From positions 43,567 through 107,566 of the forward strand of contig JALHQC010000011.1 in NCBI GenBank assembly GCA_022842165.1: DNA of 64,000 bases, in the 5' to 3' direction. The DNA is from a bacterium. GTDB taxonomy: Bacteria; Pseudomonadota; Alphaproteobacteria; Rhizobiales; Aestuariivirgaceae. The notes beneath the pieces were generated by a model. It saw only the letters and a program-made list of their open reading frames with translations, was not told where the DNA came from and ran no database searches. This document shows positions 1 through 8,757 of the stretch, piece after piece (position 1 is the first letter of the stretch; each line of letters starts with the position of its first letter). The position numbers and the translations under genes were made by a program.

Positions 1-2
1 CG

Positions 3-491
3 CTCGATCCCGCCGTCCTGACGGTCGGCGCCTTCAACGCAGGCTCGCTCGGCACCATCATTCCCGCAGAAGCAAAACTGGTCGTCGGCGTCCGCACCTG
101 CACGAAGGATATCCGCGAACTCGTCCTCGGCCGCATCCGCGATCTCGCAACCCTGCACGCCAAATCCTTCGGCTGCACCGCCGAACTGAAGGTCGGCGAC
201 GGCAGCTGGAGCTATCCCGCCGGCTCGAACACCGCCGCCGAAGCGGCCCTCGTGCGTGAAGTGGCCCTCGAGATGGGGCAGGACCCCGTGCACGTCGACA
301 TCAAGGGTCCCTTCATGTTCTCGGAGGATTTCTCCTACATGCAGGAACTCGTCCCCTCATGCTATTTCTGCGTGGGCGCGGGGCCGGGCCCCATGCTCCA
401 CGATCCGGCCTATAACTTCAACGACGACCTGCTCGTGCAAGGCCCCGCCATCTGGGCGCGGATTGTGGAGAAGGCGCTGCCTCAGGCATAA
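3..491 (+). CDS. M20 family amidohydrolase/carboxypeptidase, C-terminal part (cut by window edge)
   Basis: Reading frame 3 is open from the left edge to a TAA-type stop at 491, giving the last 163 residues of the protein. The visible part holds the end of the dimerisation domain (AFNAGSLGTIIPAEAKL, where the G-N/S-IIP-like stretch is typical of the family) and the C-terminal catalytic part with GPFMFSEDFSYM and LHDPAYNFND. In M20D amidohydrolases (hippurate, IAA-amino acid and N-acyl amino acid hydrolases) the SEDFS glutamate and the LHxPxYxFND histidine belong to the metal-binding active site. The N-terminal metal ligands lie outside the window, so the substrate cannot be named. It converges on the next gene with a 10-base overlap. 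Confidence 0.85.
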   Translation, partial: LDPAVLTVGAFNAGSLGTIIPAEAKLVVGVRTCTKDIRELVLGRIRDLATLHAKSFGCTAELKVGDGSWSYPAGSNTAAEAALVREVALEMGQDPVHVDIKGPFMFSEDFSYMQELVPSCYFCVGAGPGPMLHDPAYNFNDDLLVQGPAIWARIVEKALPQA

Positions 492-3460
492 GGCCCTTCG
501 ATGCCGAGCTTCCGCATCAGCGTGGCGTAGGAATTGAAATTCTTCACCAGCGTCGCGCCATGCCGCTCGATCAGCATCTGCCGCCGCTCATCCGTGCCCG
601 CGGTTGCCAGCGCCCCCCAGATCGCAGCCATGGCCTCCACCTGCGTTCGCGCAGCCTCTGTGCTTGCGGCATCTGCCGCAGCCCGGGCAATCGTCTGGCC
701 GGAGCATTTGCCGACACCCGCCACCGTCATCGCTCCGCCTGACGAATATCCGTCCGGCAGGTCGCCCTTGAGGTTCACCACGTGTCGGTACCGGATCACA
801 TCCAGGATCTGATCGACCGCCTGTTTCGCACCCTCCACACGGCTGACGTGCTCGGTATCCGCCGCCGCATGCGGCAACAGTTCGACACGGCCTGGATATT
901 TCTCGTGCAGCGGCAGATAGGGCGCCATCGGCCCGCTGATCGCACCGGTCTCGGCGTTGACAAAGATGTCGGCGTCGATTGCCGCATGCCGCACCTTGCC
1001 CGTAGCCATCGCGACATCGAGTGCTGCCGCATCCACGCATTCGCCGCGGTCGTAATTGATGACGATGGCGCCATCCCTCATCGCGTTCAGCACGGCCGCA
1101 TTCACCACATTGGCATTGGCATATTTCCCCGTGGCGGAGTTGAGCGGCCCCAGCCCCGTGTGAACCGAGATGACGTCCGCACCTCTCGCCGCATCTTCGG
1201 GTGCTGCCGCGAAGATGAATCCCTCCGACTCGATCCAGTCCCGGTGCCGGGGCCGCGCATGAACGGCAACGCTCATGCCGAAGGCCTGCGCCAGCTTCGC
1301 CATCTCGCGCCCGATATTGCCATAGCCGATGATGGCCATGCGCCTTCCTTCAAGCTTCTCGGTCGGAAAGTCCTTGAGGTTCCGCCCGGTGTCGAACTGC
1401 CCGGAAACCGTCAGCCGGTGCAACTCGCCGACGGCGATGTCCGGCATCACCTTCAGCAGCGCCTTCATGCCCATCTGCGCGGTGGCGCGCGAGTTGAACG
1501 AGGGCGTGTTCATCAGTGGCGCAATACCGCCTTCGCCATTGCCACCGCCCCACGAGGCAGACCCCATGTTGCCGGTGCCAGCCCCGATCCGAACGCCGCC
1601 GCATTCGAATACGCTCTCCTTCGGCAGGAAGGTCGCCGCTGCGATCACGGCGTCATACTGCCCCTTGTCCGTGAGCGGACGGATTTCATCAGGCTTGGAC
1701 AGATGCGGCTGATAGAAGAAGTGCACCTTGCCCTTGTCCAGCTTCTTCGTGTCGCCCAGCGGGCCATGGTGGAACACGCCGCCATGCTGTTCGACATGAA
1801 CCTTCACATCCGAGCAATCGGGCGATCCATCGCTCCCGCGTTTCAGCCCCACGAAATCGCACACCAGCACCTTGTAGGCGCGGTTCGGATCATCCTTGCG
1901 GACGCGTGAGGAAGCCGAAGCCGGGGCAGGGAAGGTGACACCCGCCGTCGCCAGTTCCTCTTCCAGCACCACGATCTTGGCGCGGTGATAGGCGTATTTG
2001 ATGTTGTCGAGCAGCGCCAGAATATCTTCGACCGGGCGGATACCGCCGATCCACGCACGATAGTCGCCCGGCGTTCCGGGAAACGCATTGATGTAGCGCG
2101 CCACATCCAGCCCCGCCTCGTGCACGCCATTGGGATGGGTGATGCCGTCATAGGCCAGCAGCTGTTTCGAGCGTGCGATGATCCGGGCATGGATCGCCAG
2201 ATCGCTCACGCCCGCATCCTTCACCTTGAACAGCGTGACCGCCGCGCCGCGATGCTCGGCACTCGCAACGCCCAGTTCGAGTAGCGTCGAATTGCTCATC
2301 CATTCATTGATCGCCGCGCGGTTCGCTTCGGAGCGCCGGTTCATCTCCGCCACCGGCCCGATTTTCTTCTCAACCCGCAACAGGCCAAAAGTGGTTTCGG
2401 CAAAAGCCAGCGTCGAGAACGTATTGATGACGCCGCCCAGCATCCTGTTCTGTTCCGGGTCATAGATCGGTCCCAGCTTCACGCTGCGCTGGCCGGACAG
2501 TGGCATTTTCGGATCGACAGGAGCGGCAAGCTTCAGTTGCCGCGGAATGGCCCATGAAGGCTTCTTCTGGTTCTCTTCCACCAGCTCCAAGGCCTGTGGC
2601 GTGAAGGACACGATGAAATAGCCAGAGATACCGCCGATCGCCTTCTGGAACGGCATGAACAGGCAGCATCTCGCCATTACCTGCGCGACGATCTCGGGTC
2701 CCCACGGCATCGCGCCCAGCATCGAGGTGGCGTCCAGCACCGCATGATGCTCGTTCGGGTTCCGGTCGATCCAGTCGAGCAGGTTCAGGATGTCGGCCTT
2801 CGAATAGGTGGTCGCTCCCGTCGTCTCGTGGCCGACGCCGAAGAACACCTTGATCCCCATCCGCTCCAGCATGTCGGAGGAGGGGATCGCACCTTCCGTC
2901 TTGGCAAAGTGGATGCGCGCCTCATCGCCATTCCTTGCAAAGCGCATCATCTCGATGATCTGCGTGCCCCACGACTGGCGGAAGAATCCGGAAGCCTTGG
3001 CGAGATCGGACTCAGGTGCCGGCGTATCGACGTAGACATGCTGCGTGGCATCATTCACCGTCAGGAAATGCAACGCCGCGACCGTAAAGCCCGAATGGCC
3101 GCCGCCGAGGCCCACCGCCATGCGGTTCGACTTCGGGAACTCGAAATAGCGGTGGATCTCCCGCATCATGTCGAGCAGGAACTTGTCCGCCGGATAGCCC
3201 CGGTGCATCGAGCGGCCGATTTCGGCTGAGGTGAAGGCGCCCACGTCGCGGCCCGTATCGTCCAGCTTGCGGTAGTTGGTCTCCAGCCAGTGCTCGAACT
3301 CGAACCGGATCATCCGGCTTTCCGCTTCGTCGCGGGCCATGTCGGTAATCGGCCCCACCCCGAAAAACGGGTTCTGCGTCCGCTGCGGCGGCCCTCCGGC
3401 CGTTGCCTGCAATGATGCCTCACGCTCCGCCTTGAGGCGATCGATCAAATCCTGATGCAC
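482..3460 (-). CDS. Fusion of class V aminotransferase (SerC-like) and D-2-hydroxyacid dehydrogenase (SerA-like)
   Basis: This 992-residue protein has two catalytic modules that are normally separate. Residues about 1-500 form a class V PLP aminotransferase like phosphoserine aminotransferase: HETTG at 211-215, the cofactor aspartate in LDATS at 242-246 and the likely PLP lysine K273 in FQKAIGG. Residues about 525-900 form an NAD-dependent 2-hydroxyacid dehydrogenase: GYGNIG at 712-717, catalytic arginine in INYDRGE at 801-807 and catalytic histidine in LPHAAAD near 864. About 90 helical residues follow. The start is GTG with GGAGG placed correctly upstream. The two modules match consecutive steps of the phosphorylated serine pathway, but the dehydrogenase could act on a related substrate. 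The pairing of functions is inference. Confidence 0.8.
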   Translation of the reverse strand: MHQDLIDRLKAEREASLQATAGGPPQRTQNPFFGVGPITDMARDEAESRMIRFEFEHWLETNYRKLDDTGRDVGAFTSAEIGRSMHRGYPADKFLLDMMREIHRYFEFPKSNRMAVGLGGGHSGFTVAALHFLTVNDATQHVYVDTPAPESDLAKASGFFRQSWGTQIIEMMRFARNGDEARIHFAKTEGAIPSSDMLERMGIKVFFGVGHETTGATTYSKADILNLLDWIDRNPNEHHAVLDATSMLGAMPWGPEIVAQVMARCCLFMPFQKAIGGISGYFIVSFTPQALELVEENQKKPSWAIPRQLKLAAPVDPKMPLSGQRSVKLGPIYDPEQNRMLGGVINTFSTLAFAETTFGLLRVEKKIGPVAEMNRRSEANRAAINEWMSNSTLLELGVASAEHRGAAVTLFKVKDAGVSDLAIHARIIARSKQLLAYDGITHPNGVHEAGLDVARYINAFPGTPGDYRAWIGGIRPVEDILALLDNIKYAYHRAKIVVLEEELATAGVTFPAPASASSRVRKDDPNRAYKVLVCDFVGLKRGSDGSPDCSDVKVHVEQHGGVFHHGPLGDTKKLDKGKVHFFYQPHLSKPDEIRPLTDKGQYDAVIAAATFLPKESVFECGGVRIGAGTGNMGSASWGGGNGEGGIAPLMNTPSFNSRATAQMGMKALLKVMPDIAVGELHRLTVSGQFDTGRNLKDFPTEKLEGRRMAIIGYGNIGREMAKLAQAFGMSVAVHARPRHRDWIESEGFIFAAAPEDAARGADVISVHTGLGPLNSATGKYANANVVNAAVLNAMRDGAIVINYDRGECVDAAALDVAMATGKVRHAAIDADIFVNAETGAISGPMAPYLPLHEKYPGRVELLPHAAADTEHVSRVEGAKQAVDQILDVIRYRHVVNLKGDLPDGYSSGGAMTVAGVGKCSGQTIARAAADAASTEAARTQVEAMAAIWGALATAGTDERRQMLIERHGATLVKNFNSYATLMRKLGIEGPYA

Positions 3461-3552
3461 TGTGTCCTCCCGAGATGAGGGGACGCTAGTCCATCCGATG
3501 CCGGTTGGGGGCGATCAAAAACGTCATGTTGGGCAGGCTCTACGCCGCAGGA

Positions 3553-4374
3553 TCAGGGCCTGAAGGCAGGGCGCCATTCGCGCACCCGCCGTTTGGCCTC
3601 GCGGAGTTGGTCGGCGCTCATTTCGGGCTCGATCGCATCGCGCCGCGCCGCAGCTTCCGTGGCCCGCGCATCACCGTCTTTCGCGGCCACCAGCGCGAAC
3701 CACATATAGGCCTGGATCAGGTTCCGCGAAACGCCCTGGCCCTCGGCATAAAGCCCGCCAAGGCTCATCTGCGCTTCGGTATTGCCCTGGATCGCCGCCT
3801 TGGCGAACCAGTCCGCCGCCCGCACGAAATCCTGCGGCACGCCGATCCCCTGCATATGCATCGTGGCAAGCCGCACCTGCGCGTCCGCCACCCCTTGCGA
3901 GGCGGATTTCCGGAACCATTCCGCGGCGATCACATCGTCTTCCGCAACGCCCATCGCCTCGCTGTAGATCAGCCCCAGCCGGTATTGCGCGCCGGCATTG
4001 CCCTGAAGCGCTGCAAGGCGGAACAGTTCTGTTGCCTGCGGAAGATCGGTCTTCTCCACTCCGCGCCCATCCATCAGGAACACGCCAAGCCCATATTGCC
4101 CCGTGGCATTGCCCTTCTGCGCGGCGGATCGGTACCATTTCAGCGCCTGCGCATCGTCGCGCGGCACGCCCTTGCCCTCGTCATACATCGAGCCAAGAAG
4201 CGCTTCCGCCCGGGCGTTTCCTTGTTCCGCCAGCGGCACCAGAAGAGCAAGTGCGGACTGATAGTTTCCCGCCCGATAGGCATTGAGCGCGTCTTCATAA
4301 GGTCCGGCCAGGGCCGGAACCGTCAACAACCATAAGGCGAGGCCCGCCGCCGCCCACCATGTCCTATGCGCCAT
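3553..4374 (-). CDS. Secreted Sel1-like repeat protein
   Basis: The 273-residue protein begins with a signal peptide (WWAAAGLALWLLTVPALAG). It then carries about five to six Sel1-type repeats from roughly residue 45 to 235. Each has the pattern G-N-A-x-A-x-x-x-L-G-x-x-Y-x-x-G-x-G-V followed by a second helix with A-x-x-W-[YF]-x-x-A-A. Such alpha-alpha solenoids act as periplasmic protein-protein adaptors, for example in exopolysaccharide regulation and cell-cycle signalling in alphaproteobacteria. The C-terminus is basic and lacks a further domain. It is transcribed alone, divergent from the Pro/Ala-rich gene at 4596. The partner protein is unknown. Confidence 0.85.
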   Translation of the reverse strand: MAHRTWWAAAGLALWLLTVPALAGPYEDALNAYRAGNYQSALALLVPLAEQGNARAEALLGSMYDEGKGVPRDDAQALKWYRSAAQKGNATGQYGLGVFLMDGRGVEKTDLPQATELFRLAALQGNAGAQYRLGLIYSEAMGVAEDDVIAAEWFRKSASQGVADAQVRLATMHMQGIGVPQDFVRAADWFAKAAIQGNTEAQMSLGGLYAEGQGVSRNLIQAYMWFALVAAKDGDARATEAAARRDAIEPEMSADQLREAKRRVREWRPAFRP

Positions 4375-4595
4375 TCACATTCCTTTGCCGCCACGCCCCG
4401 GCGGAGATTACCCCGGCCAACGCCATTTCCCTATACTACAACAGCTTTTCGCTGCCAGCCGGCCGGTTTGCCAGTTTCGAGGTGAAGTGCCGCCGCGCGC
4501 ACCGGTTCCACTTGCCATACCATCGACATTCTCAGGCCGCATTGTTCCTGTTTTGAGACGTCTGAAGTGAGTGGACCGGAGTAGAGTACCCGCAC

Positions 4596-5282
4596 ATGAA
4601 GATCGTCGAGATCATCGTCCTCATGGGCACGCAATGCGTCAGCCCCATTCAGCATGCACCCATGATGACGGAAGTCAGCAAGGTGCCCTGCGCCGTGGTG
4701 ATCGAGAAGGATACGGTCACCAGCCAGATGGAGGTATCGCCTCCCGCTGCGGTCAACCATCCCACCGTGTCGAAAGCCATGGTCCGGCTCTCGGCCCAGA
4801 CCGGAAACGCCGTTGCGGCAGCGCCCGCGGCACCTCAACCCTTCCGGATCGAGCCTGCCGCCGCCGCGCGCCGTGCCGCCATTGCCAGCCCCATCATGCC
4901 GCCCTTGCCGCCCGGCGCCGGAAAACCCCTGCAGGAACCGCTTAGCCCGCCTGCCGCCATGGCGCCCGAGGCGGAGACCATCCCGCCCCCCGAACAGCAG
5001 GTCGCAAGCCTTGTCGAGGAACCCCAGGACGCAGCCGCAGCGCCTGAGCCGCCGGAAACCGCCGCAGCACCGCCCGCAAAGCCGGAGGCCAAGGCCAAGC
5101 CCGCCAAGCGCAAGAAGGCCGGCCCCTCGCGCACGGCGGGCCTCTCCGATCGCTGCAAGGGCACTGCCACGGCCAAATGGTACAAGAACAAGCAGGGCCA
5201 CATGAAATACCGCTGCGTCTCGGGTTCGCGCTCCGCCAAGCCGAAAAAGGCTGCCGGCACCCCGGCAAAGGCGCTTTACTAG
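4596..5282 (+). CDS. Hypothetical Pro/Ala-rich protein with basic C-terminal domain
   Basis: The 228-residue protein has a short N-terminal segment of about 70 residues with two cysteines. A long Pro/Ala-rich, probably disordered stretch (about 75-165) follows. The last 60 residues are Lys/Arg-rich with two cysteines (SDRCKGTATAKWYKN and KYRCVSGSR), which could form a small nucleic-acid-binding or disulfide-containing domain. There is no clear signal peptide or membrane segment. I do not recognise a named family. Codon use and a purine-rich site about 15 bases before the ATG support coding in this frame rather than the long antisense frame. Confidence 0.6.
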   Translation: MKIVEIIVLMGTQCVSPIQHAPMMTEVSKVPCAVVIEKDTVTSQMEVSPPAAVNHPTVSKAMVRLSAQTGNAVAAAPAAPQPFRIEPAAAARRAAIASPIMPPLPPGAGKPLQEPLSPPAAMAPEAETIPPPEQQVASLVEEPQDAAAAPEPPETAAAPPAKPEAKAKPAKRKKAGPSRTAGLSDRCKGTATAKWYKNKQGHMKYRCVSGSRSAKPKKAAGTPAKALY

Positions 5283-5320
5283 CGGCCGGTTATCGTCTGC
5301 CATCGCTGTTCAGGAAAAAG

Positions 5321-5395
5321 TGGTGAGCCCGACGGGATCCGAACCCGTGACCCTCTGATTAAAAGTCAGATGCTCTACCGCTGAGCTACGGGCCC
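5321..5395 (-). tRNA. tRNA-Lys (anticodon UUU)
   Basis: The reverse complement folds as a complete cloverleaf. It has a 7-base acceptor stem (GGGCCCG with CGGGCTC, one G-T pair), a D arm AGCTCAGCGGTAGAGC, and an anticodon arm TCTGA-CTTTTAA-TCAGA with anticodon TTT. The T arm contains GGTTCGGATCC, and an encoded 3' CCA ends at 5321. The length is 75 bases with CCA. It sits in the spacer between the Pro/Ala-rich gene and glmU, on the opposite strand to both. Confidence 0.97.
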
Positions 5396-5561
5396 ACTGC
5401 CGGAGGTGAACCCCGGCGAACGCGGCGGAACATAGTGGGGGGCCGGAGTCCGGTCAATAGCGCATTCCGCAACGCGTCATTAAGCACTGGCGTCACATTG
5501 TTGCCGTCTGGTACGGGAAATGCTCTCACTCAGGGGGAGATTCTGTTTTGGCACGGGGCTT

Positions 5562-6920
5562 ATGACCGAGATCGCGATTGTCGTCCTTGCGGCGGGCAAG
5601 GGCACGCGGATGAAATCCGAACTGCCGAAGGTTTTGCACCGCGCTGCTGGCCGCAGCCTGCTAGGCCATGTCCTGCAGGCGGCGAAGGTCTTGTCGCCCT
5701 CGCGCGCCGTCATCGTGCGCGGGCCGGATATGGACAATGTTGCCGCCGCGGCGCGGGCCGTCTTTCCTGAAGCGGCCTTCGCCACGCAGGCCGAACGCCT
5801 CGGCACCGGCCACGCCGTATCGATGGCGATCGAGCATCTGGCAGGTTTTTCCGGCACGGTGTTGATCCTTTACGGCGACGTTCCGCTCATCACCTCCGCC
5901 TCGCTGCAGCGCCTCGCGACGCTCGTGAACGCACAGCAGCCGATGGCCGTCCTGGGCTTCGAGGCCGCCAACCCGCATGGCTATGGCCGCCTCATCCGCG
6001 ACGCCCAGGGCAACGTTGTCGCCATCCGCGAGGAACTTGATGCAACACCCGAAGAGCGCCGCATAAGCCTTTGCAATTCCGGCATTATAGCCATCTCGGA
6101 CAGTCTTCTGGCACAGCTTCTGCCATTGATTGGCAACGCCAATGCCAAGGGCGAATACTACCTCACCGACCTCGTCGAACTCTGCGCCGCCTCAGGCCAT
6201 GGCTGCGGCCTTGCCACCTGTAGCGAGGCGGAGGTCGCAGGCGTCAATGACCGCATCCAGCTCGCCGCCATCGAGGCCACCCTGCAGGCCTCCTACCGCC
6301 GCAGGCACATGACCGGCGGCGCCACGCTGGTGGCCCCGGAGACGGTATTCTTCTCCGCCGATACCGAAGTCGGAAAGGATGTCGTGATCGAGCCCAACGT
6401 CGTCTTCGGCCCCGGCGTCACCGTGGGCGACGGGGCGGAGATCCTGGCCTTCTCGCATATCGAGGGTGCCGTAATCGGGCAGGGCGCCCGCATCGGCCCC
6501 TATGCCCGGCTGCGGCCCGGCGCCGAGATCGGCGAGGACGCCCATATCGGCAACTTCGTGGAAGTGAAAAAAGCCGTCATCGGCAAGGGCGCCAAGGCGA
6601 ATCACCTGTCCTATATCGGCGATGCGAAGGTCGGCCCCAAAACCAATATCGGCGCAGGCACCATCACCTGCAATTACGATGGCTACGAGAAACACCTGAC
6701 CGACATCGGCGCCAATGTCTTCGTCGGCTCCAACACAGCGCTCGTCGCACCCGTGAAGATCGGCGATGGTGTTTCGATTGCGGCGGGCAGCGTCATCACC
6801 CGCAACATTCCGGCGGATGCGCTCGCCATGACCCGCCCCGAACTCGATGTGCGCCCCGGCTGGGCCGCGCGCTACCGCGAAATCAAGGCCGCAAAAAAAG
6901 CGGCAAAACTCAAGGGCTAG
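5562..6920 (+). CDS. glmU: Bifunctional GlmU: glucosamine-1-phosphate acetyltransferase / GlcNAc-1-phosphate uridyltransferase
   Basis: This cytoplasmic enzyme makes UDP-GlcNAc for peptidoglycan and lipid A by acetylating glucosamine-1-phosphate and then transferring UMP. The N-terminal domain opens with the nucleotidyltransferase signature LAAGKGTRMKSELPKVLH (residues 9-26). From about residue 265 the protein is a left-handed beta helix of hexapeptide repeats (IGKGAKANHLSYIGDAKVG, NIGAGTITCNYDG). The 453-residue length is normal. The ATG at 5562 places the conserved MTEIAIVVLAAGKG at the N-terminus, so the longer upstream frame was not used. The gene is followed after 10 bases by glmS, the enzyme two steps earlier in the pathway, which implies one operon. 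Confidence 0.97.
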   Translation: MTEIAIVVLAAGKGTRMKSELPKVLHRAAGRSLLGHVLQAAKVLSPSRAVIVRGPDMDNVAAAARAVFPEAAFATQAERLGTGHAVSMAIEHLAGFSGTVLILYGDVPLITSASLQRLATLVNAQQPMAVLGFEAANPHGYGRLIRDAQGNVVAIREELDATPEERRISLCNSGIIAISDSLLAQLLPLIGNANAKGEYYLTDLVELCAASGHGCGLATCSEAEVAGVNDRIQLAAIEATLQASYRRRHMTGGATLVAPETVFFSADTEVGKDVVIEPNVVFGPGVTVGDGAEILAFSHIEGAVIGQGARIGPYARLRPGAEIGEDAHIGNFVEVKKAVIGKGAKANHLSYIGDAKVGPKTNIGAGTITCNYDGYEKHLTDIGANVFVGSNTALVAPVKIGDGVSIAAGSVITRNIPADALAMTRPELDVRPGWAARYREIKAAKKAAKLKG

Positions 6921-6930
6921 GAACAACACC

Positions 6931-8757
6931 ATGTGCGGCATCGTCGGCATTCTCGGCAAGGAACCGGTCGCGGGCAATATCGTCGAGGCGCTGCGCCGCC
7001 TTGAGTACCGGGGCTATGACTCGGCGGGCGTCGCCACCCTCGAGAACGGCGCGATCGACCGCCGCCGTGCCGTGGGCAAGCTGAAGAACCTGGCGGAGCT
7101 TCTGGCAAGAGAGCCGCTCGCCGGCACCTCCGGCATCGGCCACACGCGCTGGGCCACCCATGGCGGCGTCACCGAAACCAACGCCCACCCCCATGTGGTG
7201 GGCGATGTCGTCGTCGTTCATAACGGCATCATCGAAAACTTCCGTACACTGAAGGATGAGTTGATTGCCGGTGGCGCCAGCTTCTCCACCCAGACCGATA
7301 CCGAAGTCGTGGCCCAGCTTCTGGCCCGCGAGGTGAAGGGCGGCGTGACCCCGCGCGAGGCGGTGCGCAAGGTCCTCAAGCGTCTCGAAGGCGCATTCGC
7401 ACTGGCGATCCTGTTCAAGGGCGAGAACAATCTGCTGATCGGCGCGCGCAATGGCCCGCCGCTGGCCGTCGGCCACGGCGATGGCGAAATGTATCTGGGC
7501 TCGGACGCCATAGCGCTTTCGCCCTTCACCAACCGCATCACCTATCTCGAGGACGGCGATTGGGCGGTGCTCACCCACAACTCGCTCGAGATCTTCGATG
7601 CCGAGGATCATCCGATCAGCCGCCCGATGAGCTTCAGCCAGGCCTCCGCCATGCTGGTGGACAAAGGCAACCACCGCCATTTCATGGCCAAGGAAATCGC
7701 CGAACAGCCAGAGGTCATCGGCCACACGCTGGCCGAATATGTCGACTTCTCGGAACGCGCCATACGGGTCCCCGAGAAGCTGCCCTTCGATTTCAGGACG
7801 CTGGACCGTCTCACCATCACCGCCTGCGGCACCGCATCCTACGCAGGCCTCACCGCCAAATACTGGTTCGAGCGTGTGGCAAGGCTCCCGACCGAGGTCG
7901 ATATCGCCTCCGAATTCCGCTACCGCGAGGCGCCGCTTCCGAAGCATGGCCTTGCCATCGTCGTCTCGCAGTCGGGCGAAACCGCCGATACGCTCGCGGC
8001 ACTTCGCTATTGCAAGCAACAGGGCCAGCATACGCTGGCAATCGTCAACGTGCCGGAGTCGACCATCGCGCGCGAAAGCGAAATCGTCTTCCGCACCTAT
8101 GCCGGGCCGGAAATCGGCGTTGCCTCCACCAAGGCCTTCACCTGCCAGCTCACGGCCCTGGCCTGCCTCGCCATTCTCGCGGGCAAGCTACGCGGCACCA
8201 TCACGCGCGAACAGGAGAAGGAACTCGTCGGCGCGCTGATCGAGGCGCCCCGCCATATGACCGAGATCCTGAAGGAAGAAAAGCACATCGCCTCGGTTGC
8301 CCGCGAAGTGGCCGCCGCCCGCGACGTGCTGTTCCTCGGCCGTGGCATCAACTATCCGATTGCGCTGGAAGGTGCGCTGAAGCTCAAGGAAATCTCCTAC
8401 ATCCACGCCGAAGGCTATGCGGCGGGCGAGCTGAAGCACGGCCCCATCGCGCTGATCGACGAGAATGTGCCGGTCATCGTCATTGCGCCGCATGACGAGC
8501 TTTACGAGAAGACCATCTCGAACATGGAGGAGGTGGCAGCCCGCGGCGGCAAGATCGTGCTGCTGACGGACGATCACGGCGCCGAGCAGAACGGCCACCG
8601 CACCTTCCACACCATCCGCGTGCCGAAGGCCCATTCCTTCATCAGCCCGCTGCTCTACGCCGTGCCGGTGCAGCTTCTTGCCTATCATGCCGCCATCTTC
8701 ATCGGCACCGATGTCGATCAGCCGCGCAACCTCGCGAAATCCGTCACGGTGGAGTGA
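6931..8757 (+). CDS. glmS: Glutamine-fructose-6-phosphate aminotransferase (isomerizing)
   Basis: It makes glucosamine-6-phosphate from fructose-6-phosphate and glutamine, the entry step of amino-sugar synthesis. The protein starts MCGIVGI, so Cys2 becomes the N-terminal glutaminase nucleophile after Met removal; this fixes the start at 6931. The GATase II domain covers about 1-220 (HTRWATHGGVTETNAHPH). Two SIS sugar isomerase domains follow (SQSGETADT and the C-terminal EGYAAGELKHGPIALID). The 608-residue length is typical. I see no glmS ribozyme upstream, and the 10-base spacer after glmU leaves no room for one. The gene ends 14 bases inside the convergent MFS gene. Confidence 0.97.
   Translation: MCGIVGILGKEPVAGNIVEALRRLEYRGYDSAGVATLENGAIDRRRAVGKLKNLAELLAREPLAGTSGIGHTRWATHGGVTETNAHPHVVGDVVVVHNGIIENFRTLKDELIAGGASFSTQTDTEVVAQLLAREVKGGVTPREAVRKVLKRLEGAFALAILFKGENNLLIGARNGPPLAVGHGDGEMYLGSDAIALSPFTNRITYLEDGDWAVLTHNSLEIFDAEDHPISRPMSFSQASAMLVDKGNHRHFMAKEIAEQPEVIGHTLAEYVDFSERAIRVPEKLPFDFRTLDRLTITACGTASYAGLTAKYWFERVARLPTEVDIASEFRYREAPLPKHGLAIVVSQSGETADTLAALRYCKQQGQHTLAIVNVPESTIARESEIVFRTYAGPEIGVASTKAFTCQLTALACLAILAGKLRGTITREQEKELVGALIEAPRHMTEILKEEKHIASVAREVAAARDVLFLGRGINYPIALEGALKLKEISYIHAEGYAAGELKHGPIALIDENVPVIVIAPHDELYEKTISNMEEVAARGGKIVLLTDDHGAEQNGHRTFHTIRVPKAHSFISPLLYAVPVQLLAYHAAIFIGTDVDQPRNLAKSVTVE

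Noticed and set aside
4431..5303. 290-codon frame on the minus strand opposite the Pro/Ala-rich gene
   Set aside because: It is Gly/Arg/Leu-rich without a signal, repeat or motif pattern, and it extends without a clear start site. The plus-strand frame has a ribosome-binding site and a sensible domain layout, though this is the least certain strand choice in the window.
6921..6930. glmS ribozyme
   Set aside because: The spacer between glmU and glmS is 10 bases, far too short for the ribozyme.
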